25,821 nucleotides of DNA from positions 1 through 25,821 of IMG/VR virus record IMGVR_UViG_3300050821_002251. The stretch is one strand, 5' to 3'. Numbering within the stretch: the first letter of the stretch is position 1; the number at the start of each line of letters is the position of its first letter. Below the pieces are notes generated by a model. The model was not told the DNA's origin and did not search any database. It saw only the letters and a program-made list of their open reading frames with translations. Positions 6,961 through 13,768 of the stretch are shown piece by piece. Source of the DNA: a virus. Both the position numbers and the translations under genes were made by a program.

Positions 6961-7351
6961 GGGATTGCTCCTGTAATGGTTGTTCGTGGCGTTCTGATAG
7001 CCAAATAGCCTTGATCTTTGCGCCATTGGAACCGAGGATAGTGCATTCAACGCACATTACCTCAATTCCATCGGCCTTAATGATCCTGGCTAATTCATGG
7101 CACGCGGTGATTACTATGTGCTCACAACTAACGGCATCCCATTCGGGAGCCAGATGGCCGAAACGGGAATCGAAATAGGATTGGATTCGCTCATTGTTGA
7201 TGAGGTAGCCTTCTGGGGACAACCGATTGGCGTTCGCTTCGATTCGTACCCAGTAGGGATAGGTCCGCGTGTTCATTGCGGCGCATTTGTGTTGATTGGG
7301 TCGCATGGTAGTCGCGTGAATCTTGCCTTCCCTTGTTAGTTCAACGCGCAC
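6944..7351 (-). CDS. Unknown protein, faintly PTPS/QueD-like
   Basis: 135 residues with a GTG start at 7351 preceded by GGGGAG at good spacing and overlapping the previous gene by 11 bases. The order [20 protein letters not shown], then [20 protein letters not shown], then [13 protein letters not shown] recalls the 6-pyruvoyl-tetrahydropterin synthase fold (strand, 'G-x-V-x-D' turn, 'T-x-E-x-x-A' helix, final strand with Glu). The usual zinc His triad and catalytic Cys are not clearly placed, so any relation would be divergent. The ELARII helix also resembles the segment in the 5992-6183 gene. Function not assigned. Confidence 0.65.
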   Translation of the reverse strand: MRVELTREGKIHATTMRPNQHKCAAMNTRTYPYWVRIEANANRLSPEGYLINNERIQSYFDSRFGHLAPEWDAVSCEHIVITACHELARIIKADGIEVMCVECTILGSNGAKIKAIWLSERHEQPLQEQSHVQSN

Positions 7352-7541
7352 CGTGAATCTCCCCGATGTCGATTAGGTGTGCGGCCATTCGTCCGTAGCT
7401 GCCCTGCAGTTGCCATGCTAGGCCAGTGTCTACTAATTGCTGGAATAGCTCATTCGTTTCTTCCTGATTCAATTCCCCTTGCTCGTACGCTGATATCGCA
7501 TCTACAAGGTGGAATTGTCCTTTCCTGATCTTTGGCTTCAT
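7341..7541 (-). CDS. DUF7417-like small phage protein
   Basis: 66 residues. The core [20 protein letters not shown], then [19 protein letters not shown], matches the very conserved small phage protein in which a 'GEL-x-E-E-x-x-x-LFQ-x-L' helix is followed by 'G-x-AW-x-LQG-x-YGR'. Function of the family is unknown; it is usual in early regions. GAGGAGACAG upstream (shared leader) fixes the ATG at 7541; an upstream ATG at 7598 lies before the leader and is rejected. Confidence 0.8.
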   Translation of the reverse strand: MKPKIRKGQFHLVDAISAYEQGELNQEETNELFQQLVDTGLAWQLQGSYGRMAAHLIDIGEIHGAR

Positions 7542-7678
7542 AGTTACTGTCTCCTCTGTGATCGAATTGGGATTGTGAGTCCCGGAATTGGCCCTCACTG
7601 GGAGGACCGCATCCTAGAATCACAACGTGTAGAACCATTCGAATGCTCTGGCAATGACGAGGTAAATGTAATACAAGA

Positions 7679-7981
7679 TTACTCTCCTTCCGTTTGATCT
7701 GTGTCAATGTAATCCATGTCATCCTCAGGTCTAGCCTCTGGATCATAATCGTAATAATCATCCTGATATCCTGGCGCATTGGTGGGGATTTGTACTGGAC
7801 TCCACGGTTCCGGTACATTGTCGGTGACTCTTTCCAGTGTGTCTCTGGAATCGAATTCCATGTGCAAGCCATTATCCCAGGCTTCAAGGTAGGCTTTCGC
7901 AAAGAGAGCGCGAACGTAATCCTTGCCAGCTTGTGACAGTGGCTCGATTCCATCCGCCGTAAACATCAGATCGCTATTCAT
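7679..7981 (-). CDS. Acidic small protein
   Basis: 100 residues. The N-terminal half is helical (GKDYVRALFAKAYLEAWDNG) and the C-terminal half is strongly acidic and Tyr-rich (GYQDDYYDYDPEARPEDDMD), ending TEGE. The leader CATAGAGGAGAAAATCACA precedes the ATG at 7981. Strongly acidic tails are common in phage DNA-mimic or host-inhibitor proteins, but nothing specific is recognised. Part of the 5992-8290 operon. Confidence 0.7.
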   Translation of the reverse strand: MNSDLMFTADGIEPLSQAGKDYVRALFAKAYLEAWDNGLHMEFDSRDTLERVTDNVPEPWSPVQIPTNAPGYQDDYYDYDPEARPEDDMDYIDTDQTEGE

Positions 7982-8029
7982 TGTGATTTTCTCCTCTATG
8001 AATTGAATTGGAATGACTAAGCATTCCCC

Positions 8030-8050
8030 CTACCCCTCAATGAAGGGTAG
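8030..8050. other. Intergenic hairpin
   Basis: CTACCC pairs with GGGTAG around a 9-base loop, between the stop at 8060 and the start at 7981. There is no U-run, so it is not a typical terminator; it could be an mRNA processing or stability element. Confidence 0.35.
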
Positions 8051-8059
8051 AGGCAATCC

Positions 8060-8290
8060 TTACTCGCAAATAGTCGGGTCTTCGCAATCAAAGCCTTCCG
8101 CATCCCTTGATTCCACTTGGGTCAACGGAACATCCAATGTGCTGGGGGATTCCGGTAGCGTCACGGTGCCATCGGATTCGACACCAATGGGAAAGTGAGG
8201 AACCACCTTGACCTTACGTGGCGCCCTGAATCCGATTTTGCGAACCTTAACCTTGCGGGAACCATCGGCCATTCTCTTTGCTTTTGCCAT
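8060..8290 (-). CDS. Small basic-N-terminal protein, first gene of minus-strand operon
   Basis: 76 residues: MAKAKRMADGSRKVKVRKIG and a Lys/Arg-rich start, then an acidic tail with two Cys (DAEGFDCEDPTICE). The first gene after the divergent control region on the minus strand. GAGGAGAAAACGCA before the ATG at 8290 is the shared leader; a longer reading from 8344 has no ribosome site. The basic half suggests nucleic-acid binding, which is inference only. Confidence 0.7.
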   Translation of the reverse strand: MAKAKRMADGSRKVKVRKIGFRAPRKVKVVPHFPIGVESDGTVTLPESPSTLDVPLTQVESRDAEGFDCEDPTICE

Positions 8291-8334
8291 TGCGTTTTCT
8301 CCTCTGTGTGTCGGGATTCGTTCCCCAACACTTC

Positions 8335-8480
8335 TAGATATCATGCCAAGAAACGAGTGTCAAGAGAAAAGTGTCAAGTGTTAACTAATTCATAAATAGA
8401 AATTTTACTTGATACTTTTACTATATAAATTTTACTTGACACTTTTTGTCAGTTAGTATACCCTTGACTTGCAACACTCC
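8335..8480. promoter_or_regulatory. Divergent control region with repeated TTGACA boxes
   Basis: On the minus strand TTGACA (8358-8363) is followed after 17 bases by TATCTA (8335-8340), a weak -10, leading to the gene at 8290; a second TTGACA lies at 8372-8377. On the plus strand AATTTTACTTGATACTTTT (8401-8419) is repeated as AATTTTACTTGACACTTTT (8428-8446), then TATACC at 8457 with a short 15-base spacer and TTGACT at 8464. ACTTGACAC-type boxes thus occur at least four times in both orientations, as in an operator array. The plus-strand promoter is less certain than the minus one. Confidence 0.5.
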
Positions 8481-8561
8481 TCTGTGACTGGAACCGGGAA
8501 TGCGCCAGTGTGGGTATTCCCGGTATCCCAGCAATGTCAGAGTCCTAAGAAAGGAAATGAA

Positions 8562-8945
8562 ATGCCAATAACACGTAGTTCCAAGTACCTCCCGTCCGAT
8601 GGTTCCAAACCCGATAAAGCCAAATTCTTTTGCCAGACCTGTAAAATGTGGTTTGCTTCTCATTGCGGTAGGACAGGCCATTTAAAAAATAATCCCGATC
8701 ATGTCGTTGAATCATTTGCCACTCATCGCACATGGACGGGTAAACCACAGCGTAATAATAGTATCAGCGCATCTACCTCAACCGATAACGATATCAGCGC
8801 ATCTTTATTTGATTACATTGTAGATAAGGTACAAGCTAAAATTAATCAGGAAATAAGAACAATTTGTGAGTCGATCAAATTAAATAGAGTTCAATCTCAA
8901 TCGAAAGGAATGTCACGTAAAAGTAAGGTTTACGTGGCGAGATAA
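8562..8945 (+). CDS. Zinc-finger-like small protein
   Basis: 127 residues. Residues 20-50 contain FFCQTCKMWFASHCGRTGHL and then NNPDH: Cys-x2-Cys followed by His/Cys and a later His pair, like a C2H2-type zinc finger. The middle is Ser/Thr/Asn-rich (SISASTSTDNDISAS), the C-terminus helical then basic (SKGMSRKSKVYVAR). AGGAAATGAA precedes the ATG at 8562; open frame upstream of that lacks a ribosome site. It is the first plus-strand gene after the control region, so a regulatory DNA-binding role is plausible but not shown. Confidence 0.7.
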   Translation: MPITRSSKYLPSDGSKPDKAKFFCQTCKMWFASHCGRTGHLKNNPDHVVESFATHRTWTGKPQRNNSISASTSTDNDISASLFDYIVDKVQAKINQEIRTICESIKLNRVQSQSKGMSRKSKVYVAR

Positions 8946-8947
8946 TT

Positions 8948-9415
8948 ATGGCAAGTAAATTGAAACAATTTCCAATGGCATTAGCAATTGTAAGGAAATA
9001 CTTTACCAAAGTGGAGGAGGTGCGGGAAGCTACTGAACCAATTGAAATTGAAGTCACGGCACAAGACTCTAATTCCGCTGCTGTCCGTAATCACGAATCC
9101 TGTGCTATGGCTGTGGCCTGTAAACGTACTACAAAAGCAGATGGTGTGATTGTATCTATGCAAGTGGCTTACATTATTAAAGGTAAAGTAGCTACAAGGT
9201 ATCAATTACCTGAATCAGTATCAAGGGAAATAGTTAGCTTTGACAGGGAAGCTGGATTCGCTCCTGGTCATTACCGATTAATCGTTGCCCCACCAACTGA
9301 AAGGCTAGAGAATTTGAAGTACAAGAAAAGTGGGACTAATAAAACAACGGGTAAGCCAATACGACATTTTCATCGTACTACTGGCATCCGTACTGTGCTT
9401 GGAAGGGAGGAATAA
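8948..9415 (+). CDS. Phage protein of unknown function
   Basis: 155 residues. Contains ESCAMAVACKRTTKADGVIV and a region VATRYQLPESVSREIVSFDR followed by GFAPGHYRL; the end is basic (KYKKSGTNKTTGKPIRHFHR). It looks like a compact alpha/beta protein with a basic tail. The start lies 3 bases after the previous stop. The end overlaps the next gene by one base (TAATG, with GGAGG just before). No named family recognised. Confidence 0.7.
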   Translation: MASKLKQFPMALAIVRKYFTKVEEVREATEPIEIEVTAQDSNSAAVRNHESCAMAVACKRTTKADGVIVSMQVAYIIKGKVATRYQLPESVSREIVSFDREAGFAPGHYRLIVAPPTERLENLKYKKSGTNKTTGKPIRHFHRTTGIRTVLGREE

Positions 9416-9624
9416 TGGATATAGATGAAAGAATGCAGGTATGGGAAAGAATATGTAAAGAACCATTGTTTCAATTTCTAAAACATGATCCAGTTGGACG
9501 AACAATTATGTGTTTGTTTGCCAATGGACAAATTAGCCACGGTAAAGCAGCCGAAGCTATCACTGAAAAGTTCTGTCTTAACATTGAACCGTTATTGCCA
9601 GAATGGAAAGGATACAAGGAATAA
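9415..9624 (+). CDS. Small helical protein of unknown function
   Basis: 69 residues: MDIDERMQVWERICKEPLFQ, then GRTIMCLFANGQISHGKAAE and EKFCLNIEPLLPEWKG. Helical, possibly with an HTH-like turn around GQISHGKAAEAI, but too short to be sure. GGGAGG lies 5 bases before the ATG. Coupled to the preceding gene by a TAATG junction. Confidence 0.65.
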   Translation: MDIDERMQVWERICKEPLFQFLKHDPVGRTIMCLFANGQISHGKAAEAITEKFCLNIEPLLPEWKGYKE

Positions 9625-9626
9625 TT

Positions 9627-9881
9627 ATGTCTGTTAATGTCAAGATCCCCAAAACTCTACCCAAACCATTCCGTTCAAAGTTAATTGTCGGCACAACTGA
9701 ATGGAAATTAATATGCCAGCGCATTGACTCTGGTAGCAGTCCACTTGAATTTGAATTGCCATTGTCAATGCCTAACATTGAACATCCTTGTACTTCCTTT
9801 ACTGCGGCATTGCAAAGGAAATATAGGAAATCACATCATGTTTATGCTCGCAAGGGTATAATCTATGTGGTGAAATTGTGA
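9627..9881 (+). CDS. Small basic protein of unknown function
   Basis: 84 residues starting MSVNVKIPKTLPKPFRSKLI; basic, ending RKGIIYVVKL. AAGGA lies 9 bases before the ATG at 9627, two bases after the previous stop. A longer frame from 9603 would overlap the previous gene without a ribosome site. The end (KYRKSHHVYARKGIIYV) resembles a small DNA-binding beta hairpin, which is only an impression. Confidence 0.65.
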   Translation: MSVNVKIPKTLPKPFRSKLIVGTTEWKLICQRIDSGSSPLEFELPLSMPNIEHPCTSFTAALQRKYRKSHHVYARKGIIYVVKL

Positions 9882-9904
9882 GTCCATTGCAATTGCCAGC
9901 GCAT

Positions 9905-9936
9905 CTAATTCAATTGTAATTGTAATTATGATTAGG
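9905..9936 (+). repeat. AT-rich palindrome, copy 7
   Basis: CTAATTCAATTGTAATTGTA, then ATTATGATTAGG; outer arms CTAAT/ATTAG. Its right edge merges with the AGGAGGGG ribosome site of the gene starting at 9945. This is the first plus-strand copy, again just upstream of a start. Confidence 0.75.
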
Positions 9937-9944
9937 AGGGGATT

Positions 9945-10118
9945 ATGCATTATCATTATCACATTTGGTATAAAGTGCCAGCGGGATACAAAGTCCCTGA
10001 CTCTGTACCATTCACATCTAAGGAAGCGGCATTAACAATGATTAATGAATTGAATTGGTCTAAGGATGAAGAGCCGGAAGTTAGAAAAGTAAAAGCGCCG
10101 TGGTGTCTAGCACATTAA
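9945..10118 (+). CDS. Short protein with His/Tyr-rich N-terminus
   Basis: 57 residues: MHYHYHIWYKVPAGYKVPDS, then a helix with AALTMINEL and a basic end ending WCLAH. AGGAGGGG lies 4 bases before the ATG. The frame is clean from ATG to TAA between the palindrome and the next ribosome site. No family recognised. Confidence 0.6.
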   Translation: MHYHYHIWYKVPAGYKVPDSVPFTSKEAALTMINELNWSKDEEPEVRKVKAPWCLAH

Positions 10119-10134
10119 CAATCAAGAGGGAATT

Positions 10135-10344
10135 ATGTCGAAGAAACATTTCATTGCCTTGGCAGATGCAATAAGAGAGAATAATCGTATTGAAGGTCCC
10201 GGAACATTAAGGGGCATCTTCAATCAAGAGCAATTAGAAGTCCTGGCTAATTTCTGCCAATCGCAGAATCCTCACTTTAACCGTTCACGATGGTTAGGGT
10301 ATATTGCTGGTGAATGCGGATCAAATGGAGGTGTAGTCAAGTGA
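10135..10344 (+). CDS. Conserved small early phage protein
   Basis: 69 residues. KKHFIALADAIRENNR at the start and FCQSQNPHFNRSRWLGYIAG near the end match a widespread small phage protein seen in early and replication regions ('LADAIRxxN', 'FC-x-x-QNPxFNRxRWLGYIAGE'). Function unknown. AAGAGGG precedes the ATG; the stop overlaps the next start (GTGA). Confidence 0.75.
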   Translation: MSKKHFIALADAIRENNRIEGPGTLRGIFNQEQLEVLANFCQSQNPHFNRSRWLGYIAGECGSNGGVVK

Positions 10345-10502
10345 AAATTAATTTAAATGCCGAGGCAGAGAAATCCCGTCGTATTGACAAGCAATTGTCT
10401 AACCTGCAAGAGTACCGGGAAGGTCTATTTGATCTTGCCGTTACTCTTGCTAAGGTTAGACGTGGGGATCTAGATGTGGATATAAAAGTAAAGGAGGAGT
10501 GA
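10341..10502 (+). CDS. Small helical protein, GTG start
   Basis: 53 residues from GTG at 10341: VKINLNAEAEKSRRIDKQLS, then ending VDIKVKEE. One long charged helix, probably coiled coil. GGAGG lies about 9 bases upstream inside the previous gene, and the GTGA overlap favours this start over an ATG at 10314. Its stop overlaps the next ATG by one base (TGATG). Confidence 0.6.
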   Translation: MKINLNAEAEKSRRIDKQLSNLQEYREGLFDLAVTLAKVRRGDLDVDIKVKEE

Positions 10503-10672
10503 TGCCTGAATATTCACCTTGGTGTGGACGGTGCCAGTCATGGCATTATGGTAATTGCCAGGGCATAGAATTGCCATTCAAATGGATTGCAATTTGGTTT
10601 ATCATTGGGATGGCATTTGGAGCACTTTGGGATGGCTGGGCTAAGGTTCTATGGAAACTATTGACAAGCTAG
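10502..10672 (+). CDS. Small membrane protein with CxxC
   Basis: 56 residues: MPEYSPWCGRCQSWHYGNCQ, then a hydrophobic segment from about residue 27 to 43 (WIAIWFIIGMAFGALW) and a short basic end. AAGGAGG of the previous gene's last codons provides the ribosome site. The three Cys before the membrane segment could bind metal or be redox-active. Last gene before the candidate origin. Confidence 0.6.
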   Translation: MPEYSPWCGRCQSWHYGNCQGIELPFKWIAIWFIIGMAFGALWDGWAKVLWKLLTS

Positions 10673-10687
10673 TTCTATGGAACATTG

Positions 10688-10817
10688 AGGTGCATACAAG
10701 TACACCAAGACAGAGACTCCGCATACAAAACACTAAAATATATATATATATATATATATAGTATATAATTGATGGTAAAGGGGCTTACGTGTGGTATTGG
10801 TATATCTGTATGCACCT
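10688..10817. other. Candidate replication origin
   Basis: An 11-base inverted repeat AGGTGCATACA (10688-10698) and TGTATGCACCT (10807-10817) encloses an AT-dinucleotide tract, about 10 TA units near 10740-10760, plus TATATAATT. A third copy of the box GCATACAA lies at 10721. The region separates plus-strand early genes from the minus-strand replication ATPase, whose stop is at 10821. Repeated boxes next to an easily melted tract beside a replication ATPase gene is the usual anatomy of an origin; this is inference. Confidence 0.5.
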
Positions 10818-10820
10818 AAA

Positions 10821-11957
10821 TCAATCAAAATTGACTTCCGCCCAGAGTGCCGAAAAGTCCTTAGTGTAGGAAACCATCCGTTCCCCATCCATAGTTGAAC
10901 CTAAGGTAAGGACATTTAAAGCCTCCAATTCATCTGTATGCCAAGCGACAGCATTTCTATGTAATTCACTTATCTCTCTAAGTTCCCTAGAGGAGATAGT
11001 CATATCGCTTGGCATATTTTGAATGATGGCGAGACGGGCCGCTGGGATCGTGTCAAGAGCCGAGCGCATTGCTATTCTAATATCTTCATCGTTAACTCGT
11101 TCTCTTGAAAATATAGCGGCATGGTGACAGGCTAAGGTAGCCAATCCTTTAGCTAATCGTGTCGGTTCTTCTGCTTGAGGAACATCTATAATTGGACGGC
11201 CTGAGCCACTATCTCTAATTACATTGCGCCTTAAATTTGCTATCATTGTAGCAGCAGCATCAATTCTTGTCCCTTGCTCAAACGATAATTCACCAGGGTA
11301 TTGGCTGGCAGACTCAAACACATCAATTGTCATAGCTCGCATTAATGCTCCCACTTGCTTTTCATGTCCTAATTGCGCCCTAGCCATTCTAGCTGCCTCT
11401 GTAGGTCTTTTGGTATTATGCCAGCGTACTTGTCCAAACCGTTCCCCTAAATCCCTATGGATAGCCCACGAACGCTCAATAGCAGGAGTTACTGCTGCTA
11501 TTACTGTTGCCTTACCTTCCCACTTATTATTGGCTTCGGCTGTCCTATAGCTTATCTGTCCGTCATAAACTTCCCTTAATATGGCAACAATTTCTTTTTG
11601 GGCATCTTCACGCTTACTTATAATTGTCGTGAAATCCTTAAATGCCAATATAATTGACTTCTTATTTAATAATGTATACTCTGATTTTTGGGATTTACCT
11701 GCAATAAAACTACGGGGAGTTAAGTCAGAAGCAATTTGAACGTCTGGCAATCCACTAATACAATTTATGGCTATTGATGTTTTCCCAGATCCGGCTGGAC
11801 CATTTACAAACAACCATACTGGATCGCCTTCTGAGTAATGGGCATGGACGGCGGCAAATACAACCCTCAAGGCTTCGAGGTCAGGATGATAAAAATGCTT
11901 GATAATGTGCTCAGCAAGGACATTATATAAAACTTGACTAGCAACAGGATCAGACAC
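10821..11957 (-). CDS. P-loop replication ATPase (D5/AAA+-like helicase)
   Basis: 378 residues from the GTG at 11957. Walker A GPAGSGKTS (about 53-61), Walker B-like segment IILAFKDFTTI (102-112), a sensor strand TVIAAVTPAI (151-160), and LGERFGQVR (170-178) as the arginine-finger region. The motif 'KDFTTI-S' with 'LREVYDG' is characteristic of a phage P-loop family found near replication genes, often just called ATP-binding protein. The probable role is DNA unwinding or loading at the adjacent origin. Start choice: a longer GTG reading from 12077 exists, but that codon lies inside a strong promoter, upstream of the expected transcript start. The GTG at 11957 has GGGGAGG 4 bases before it. 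Confidence 0.8.
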   Translation of the reverse strand: MSDPVASQVLYNVLAEHIIKHFYHPDLEALRVVFAAVHAHYSEGDPVWLFVNGPAGSGKTSIAINCISGLPDVQIASDLTPRSFIAGKSQKSEYTLLNKKSIILAFKDFTTIISKREDAQKEIVAILREVYDGQISYRTAEANNKWEGKATVIAAVTPAIERSWAIHRDLGERFGQVRWHNTKRPTEAARMARAQLGHEKQVGALMRAMTIDVFESASQYPGELSFEQGTRIDAAATMIANLRRNVIRDSGSGRPIIDVPQAEEPTRLAKGLATLACHHAAIFSRERVNDEDIRIAMRSALDTIPAARLAIIQNMPSDMTISSRELREISELHRNAVAWHTDELEALNVLTLGSTMDGERMVSYTKDFSALWAEVNFD

Positions 11958-12068
11958 ACATCCTCCCCGAGTACGCAGGTAAGGGCACCCCGAGGAGAAT
12001 GCCCCTACCCAACGCCATGCCGAACCTTTTTGACGATTCTGGCAACTCCCCGGCCAGGGAGCTTGGGA

Positions 12069-12097
12069 TATATACACGATTTCCTGTACCTTGTCAA
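12069..12097 (-). promoter_or_regulatory. Strong sigma70-type promoter for the replication ATPase
   Basis: On the minus strand TTGACA (12092-12097), 17 bases, TATATA (12069-12074): 6/6 and 5/6 matches. Transcription would begin near 12062, giving a leader of about 100 bases before the GTG at 11957. Confidence 0.75.
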
Positions 12098-12351
12098 TGA
12101 AAAGTCATTAAATATCTATCATTTATGTACAATTTGTGTGCAATTGATTACTATGGAAAGAGGAAGTCAAGGGAGGCTATGGCTGGTGTGGTTTCCATGC
12201 CTCCCAAGGGGTCGTACCTATCCAGCCATCACCATTGCTCAGGAGGAACAGGAGGGTGATGGCGTCCGCGTAAGGGGTACGGACATGCCAGAAACATTAC
12301 CACAATTTTCCATTCCTGTCCAGAAAAATTAAAGTTCTATGGAAATAGTTC
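12098..12351. other. Non-coding spacer with several hairpins
   Basis: No frame with a ribosome site. The first 60 bases are AT-rich. From 12171 the sequence turns GC-rich and foldable: GGGAGGCTATGG (12171-12182) pairs with CCATGCCTCCC (12195-12205) with one bulge; CCATCACC (12226-12233) pairs exactly with GGTGATGG (12255-12262); and GTCGTACC (12211-12218) pairs with GGTACGGAC (12276-12284) with one bulge, enclosing the second hairpin. It could be a structured RNA, a protein-binding DNA site or a single-strand origin. Confidence 0.5.
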
Positions 12352-12380
12352 TTGACAACATAGGGGAGTTGATGTAGAGT
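12352..12380 (+). promoter_or_regulatory. Sigma70-type promoter for the plus-strand replication module
   Basis: TTGACA (12352-12357), 17 bases, TAGAGT (12375-12380): 6/6 and 4/6 matches. A start near 12387 leaves a short leader before the ATG at 12415 and rules out the GTG at 12379 as translation start. Confidence 0.65.
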
Positions 12381-12414
12381 GACGGGCGACTCAGGAGAAA
12401 CAAACAATAAGAGC

Positions 12415-12579
12415 ATGAAAGCAAGAAGCGATAGGGCCAAGGGCAATATGCGCCAATCCCGGAAGCGACTTCAATATGAAGCCAGCCTAGCCCGGAGGTG
12501 GATGCTACGGCATCACCCGGCAGATATGACTCGTATTCAGGAAGCTGCTAGGAAACGCTATCCCTTGGCCCTTCGTTAA
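12415..12579 (+). CDS. Small very basic protein
   Basis: 54 residues: MKARSDRAKGNMRQSRKRLQ and LARRWMLRHHPADMTRIQEA, ending PLALR. More than a quarter of residues are Arg or Lys. First gene of the plus-strand replication module. AAGAG lies close to the ATG at 12415; an upstream GTG is excluded by the promoter position. Probably binds nucleic acid, by charge only. Confidence 0.6.
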   Translation: MKARSDRAKGNMRQSRKRLQYEASLARRWMLRHHPADMTRIQEAARKRYPLALR

Positions 12580-12594
12580 ATTTAAGGGGGAATG

Positions 12595-12816
12595 ATGGCG
12601 AAAGGAAAGTTATTTGAATATGCTATTCTTTGGCATCCAAAGCAAACTGAAAGCCAGAGATTTTGCGGGGAAGTACCGAAGTCTGAAATTGTGATTGAAC
12701 CTAAATTAATAATCTCTACTGGACTGGATCAGGTTTCCATTTTAGCCAGCAGAGCAATTCCAGACCTACATTTGGATCACTTGGAAGAAATCGAAATAAT
12801 TGTCCGCCCTTTTTAG
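12595..12816 (+). CDS. Conserved small phage protein ending in VRPF
   Basis: 73 residues: MAKGKLFEYAILWHPK, then EVPKSEIVIEPKLII, ASRAIPDLHLDHLEEI and EIIVRPF. This order (basic start, 'KLxEYAxLxHPK', 'xxAxRxIP', 'VRPF' end) is seen in small phage proteins of unknown function encoded near replication and virion genes. AAGGGG lies 5 bases before the second ATG (12595), which is preferred over the first at 12592. Confidence 0.75.
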   Translation: MAKGKLFEYAILWHPKQTESQRFCGEVPKSEIVIEPKLIISTGLDQVSILASRAIPDLHLDHLEEIEIIVRPF

Positions 12817-12848
12817 CCCCTCTATCAAAGATAGGAAGAATAGATCAA

Positions 12849-12947
12849 ATGGATGGGGCTAATTTTGGAATGGTTAATGTGGGAAATGAATTGCAAAATG
12901 CTGGTCAAACCGTTAGTTACAATGCAGCAAAGGTACGGAAATATTAA
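12849..12947 (+). CDS. Possible 32-residue protein
   Basis: ATG to TAA frame encoding MDGANFGMVNVGNELQNAGQ, then TVSYNAAKVRKY. AGGAAG lies about 10 bases upstream. It fills the gap between two secure genes in the same direction. A longer frame starting at 12853 in another phase has no ribosome site. No family recognised. Confidence 0.4.
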   Translation: MDGANFGMVNVGNELQNAGQTVSYNAAKVRKY

Positions 12948-12963
12948 ATCAAAAGGAGAAACA

Positions 12964-13767
12964 ATGCCAGACAAGAATAAAGGGGCATCACTTAACCCGG
13001 AAGATCATGCTGGGGGAGGATCTGTCCCTGACGGCGACTACACAATCGCTGAGAGTTATGCGGGATCGTTTGACTATAATGGGCAAGTGCCGGAAGGCGT
13101 ACCCGCCATTATCGTCCTGTATAAGTCAGATGATGGGCAATCCTATGAACAGCCCTATAAAGCTGGGGATAATGAACATTTAGTTCCATCTGAGGATCAC
13201 GAAAGGTTTGTTCATCCTCGTGGGGAAGAGGCACGCATCTATAAAGGTGGGGCTGCTTCCCAATGGCTTGGATCACTGGCTAAAGTGGGATATAAATTCA
13301 CTGGAGATAGTGTTAAGCAATTTAAAGGGCTTCGTGTCCACTTAGTAAATACAGCCGCTCCGAAGGGTCGGGGCAATGATGTGAAGGAAGGCAAGACAAT
13401 TCCACTTGTTGACAAATTGCTCCCAAACCAAAAGGGGAAGGCAGCGGCAGCATCGGCACCAGGACAGTCAACTTCCGCTGTAAGCACCTCATCCCCCGCT
13501 CCCAGTGCATCACATGCCGGGGGAAGTGAAGTCAATTTAACGGAACAGGCAATTACCTTGGTTCAACAAGCGCTTGCTGATGCCCCTGACAACACAATCA
13601 CTCGAATGAGACTTGCAACTAAAGTGATGGTCCTAGCCGCTAAGAATCCCGGTTTGAAACAATTCATGCAGCAAATGAAGAAACTTACTGAGGATGCATC
13701 TTGGCTCGTTGAAAATCAAGAGACTGGGGCATGGACTACGGATGGAGAGGAAGTGAAATTGGGTTGA
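12964..13767 (+). CDS. Putative ssDNA-binding-like replication protein
   Basis: 267 residues. The N-terminal 150 residues are beta-rich (GDYTIAESYAGSFDYNGQVP, then VPAIIVLYKSDDG and QFKGLRVHLVNTAAPKGRGN) and could be an OB-like DNA-binding domain. A low-complexity Ala/Ser/Pro linker follows (about 165-195), then a helical C-terminal domain ending in an acidic stretch. Position before the AT-hook, nuclease and RecA-like genes supports a replication/recombination role. AAGGAG fixes the ATG at 12964; the open frame to 12853 is not used. The SSB assignment is inferred from context and layout, not from a clear motif. Confidence 0.65.
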   Translation: MPDKNKGASLNPEDHAGGGSVPDGDYTIAESYAGSFDYNGQVPEGVPAIIVLYKSDDGQSYEQPYKAGDNEHLVPSEDHERFVHPRGEEARIYKGGAASQWLGSLAKVGYKFTGDSVKQFKGLRVHLVNTAAPKGRGNDVKEGKTIPLVDKLLPNQKGKAAAASAPGQSTSAVSTSSPAPSASHAGGSEVNLTEQAITLVQQALADAPDNTITRMRLATKVMVLAAKNPGLKQFMQQMKKLTEDASWLVENQETGAWTTDGEEVKLG

Positions 13768-13768
13768 T

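Noticed and set aside
7450-7953. 167-codon minus-strand frame
   Set aside because: It overlaps two better genes (DUF7417-like and acidic protein) in another phase and has no leader; its composition is that of a shadow frame.
10738-10766. TA dinucleotide run as an assembly or sequencing artefact
   Set aside because: It lies inside a symmetric inverted repeat with iterons at a gene-block border, which is better explained as an origin; exact repeat number may still be uncertain.
11934-12332. 132-codon plus-strand frame across the ATPase 5' end and spacer
   Set aside because: It overlaps the ATPase start and its promoter on the opposite strand, lacks a ribosome site, and its second half coincides with paired hairpins.
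12853-12963. N-terminal extension of the SSB-like protein
   Set aside because: The ATG at 12853 has no ribosome site, whereas AAGGAG sits directly before ATG 12964; the extension overlaps another possible small gene.
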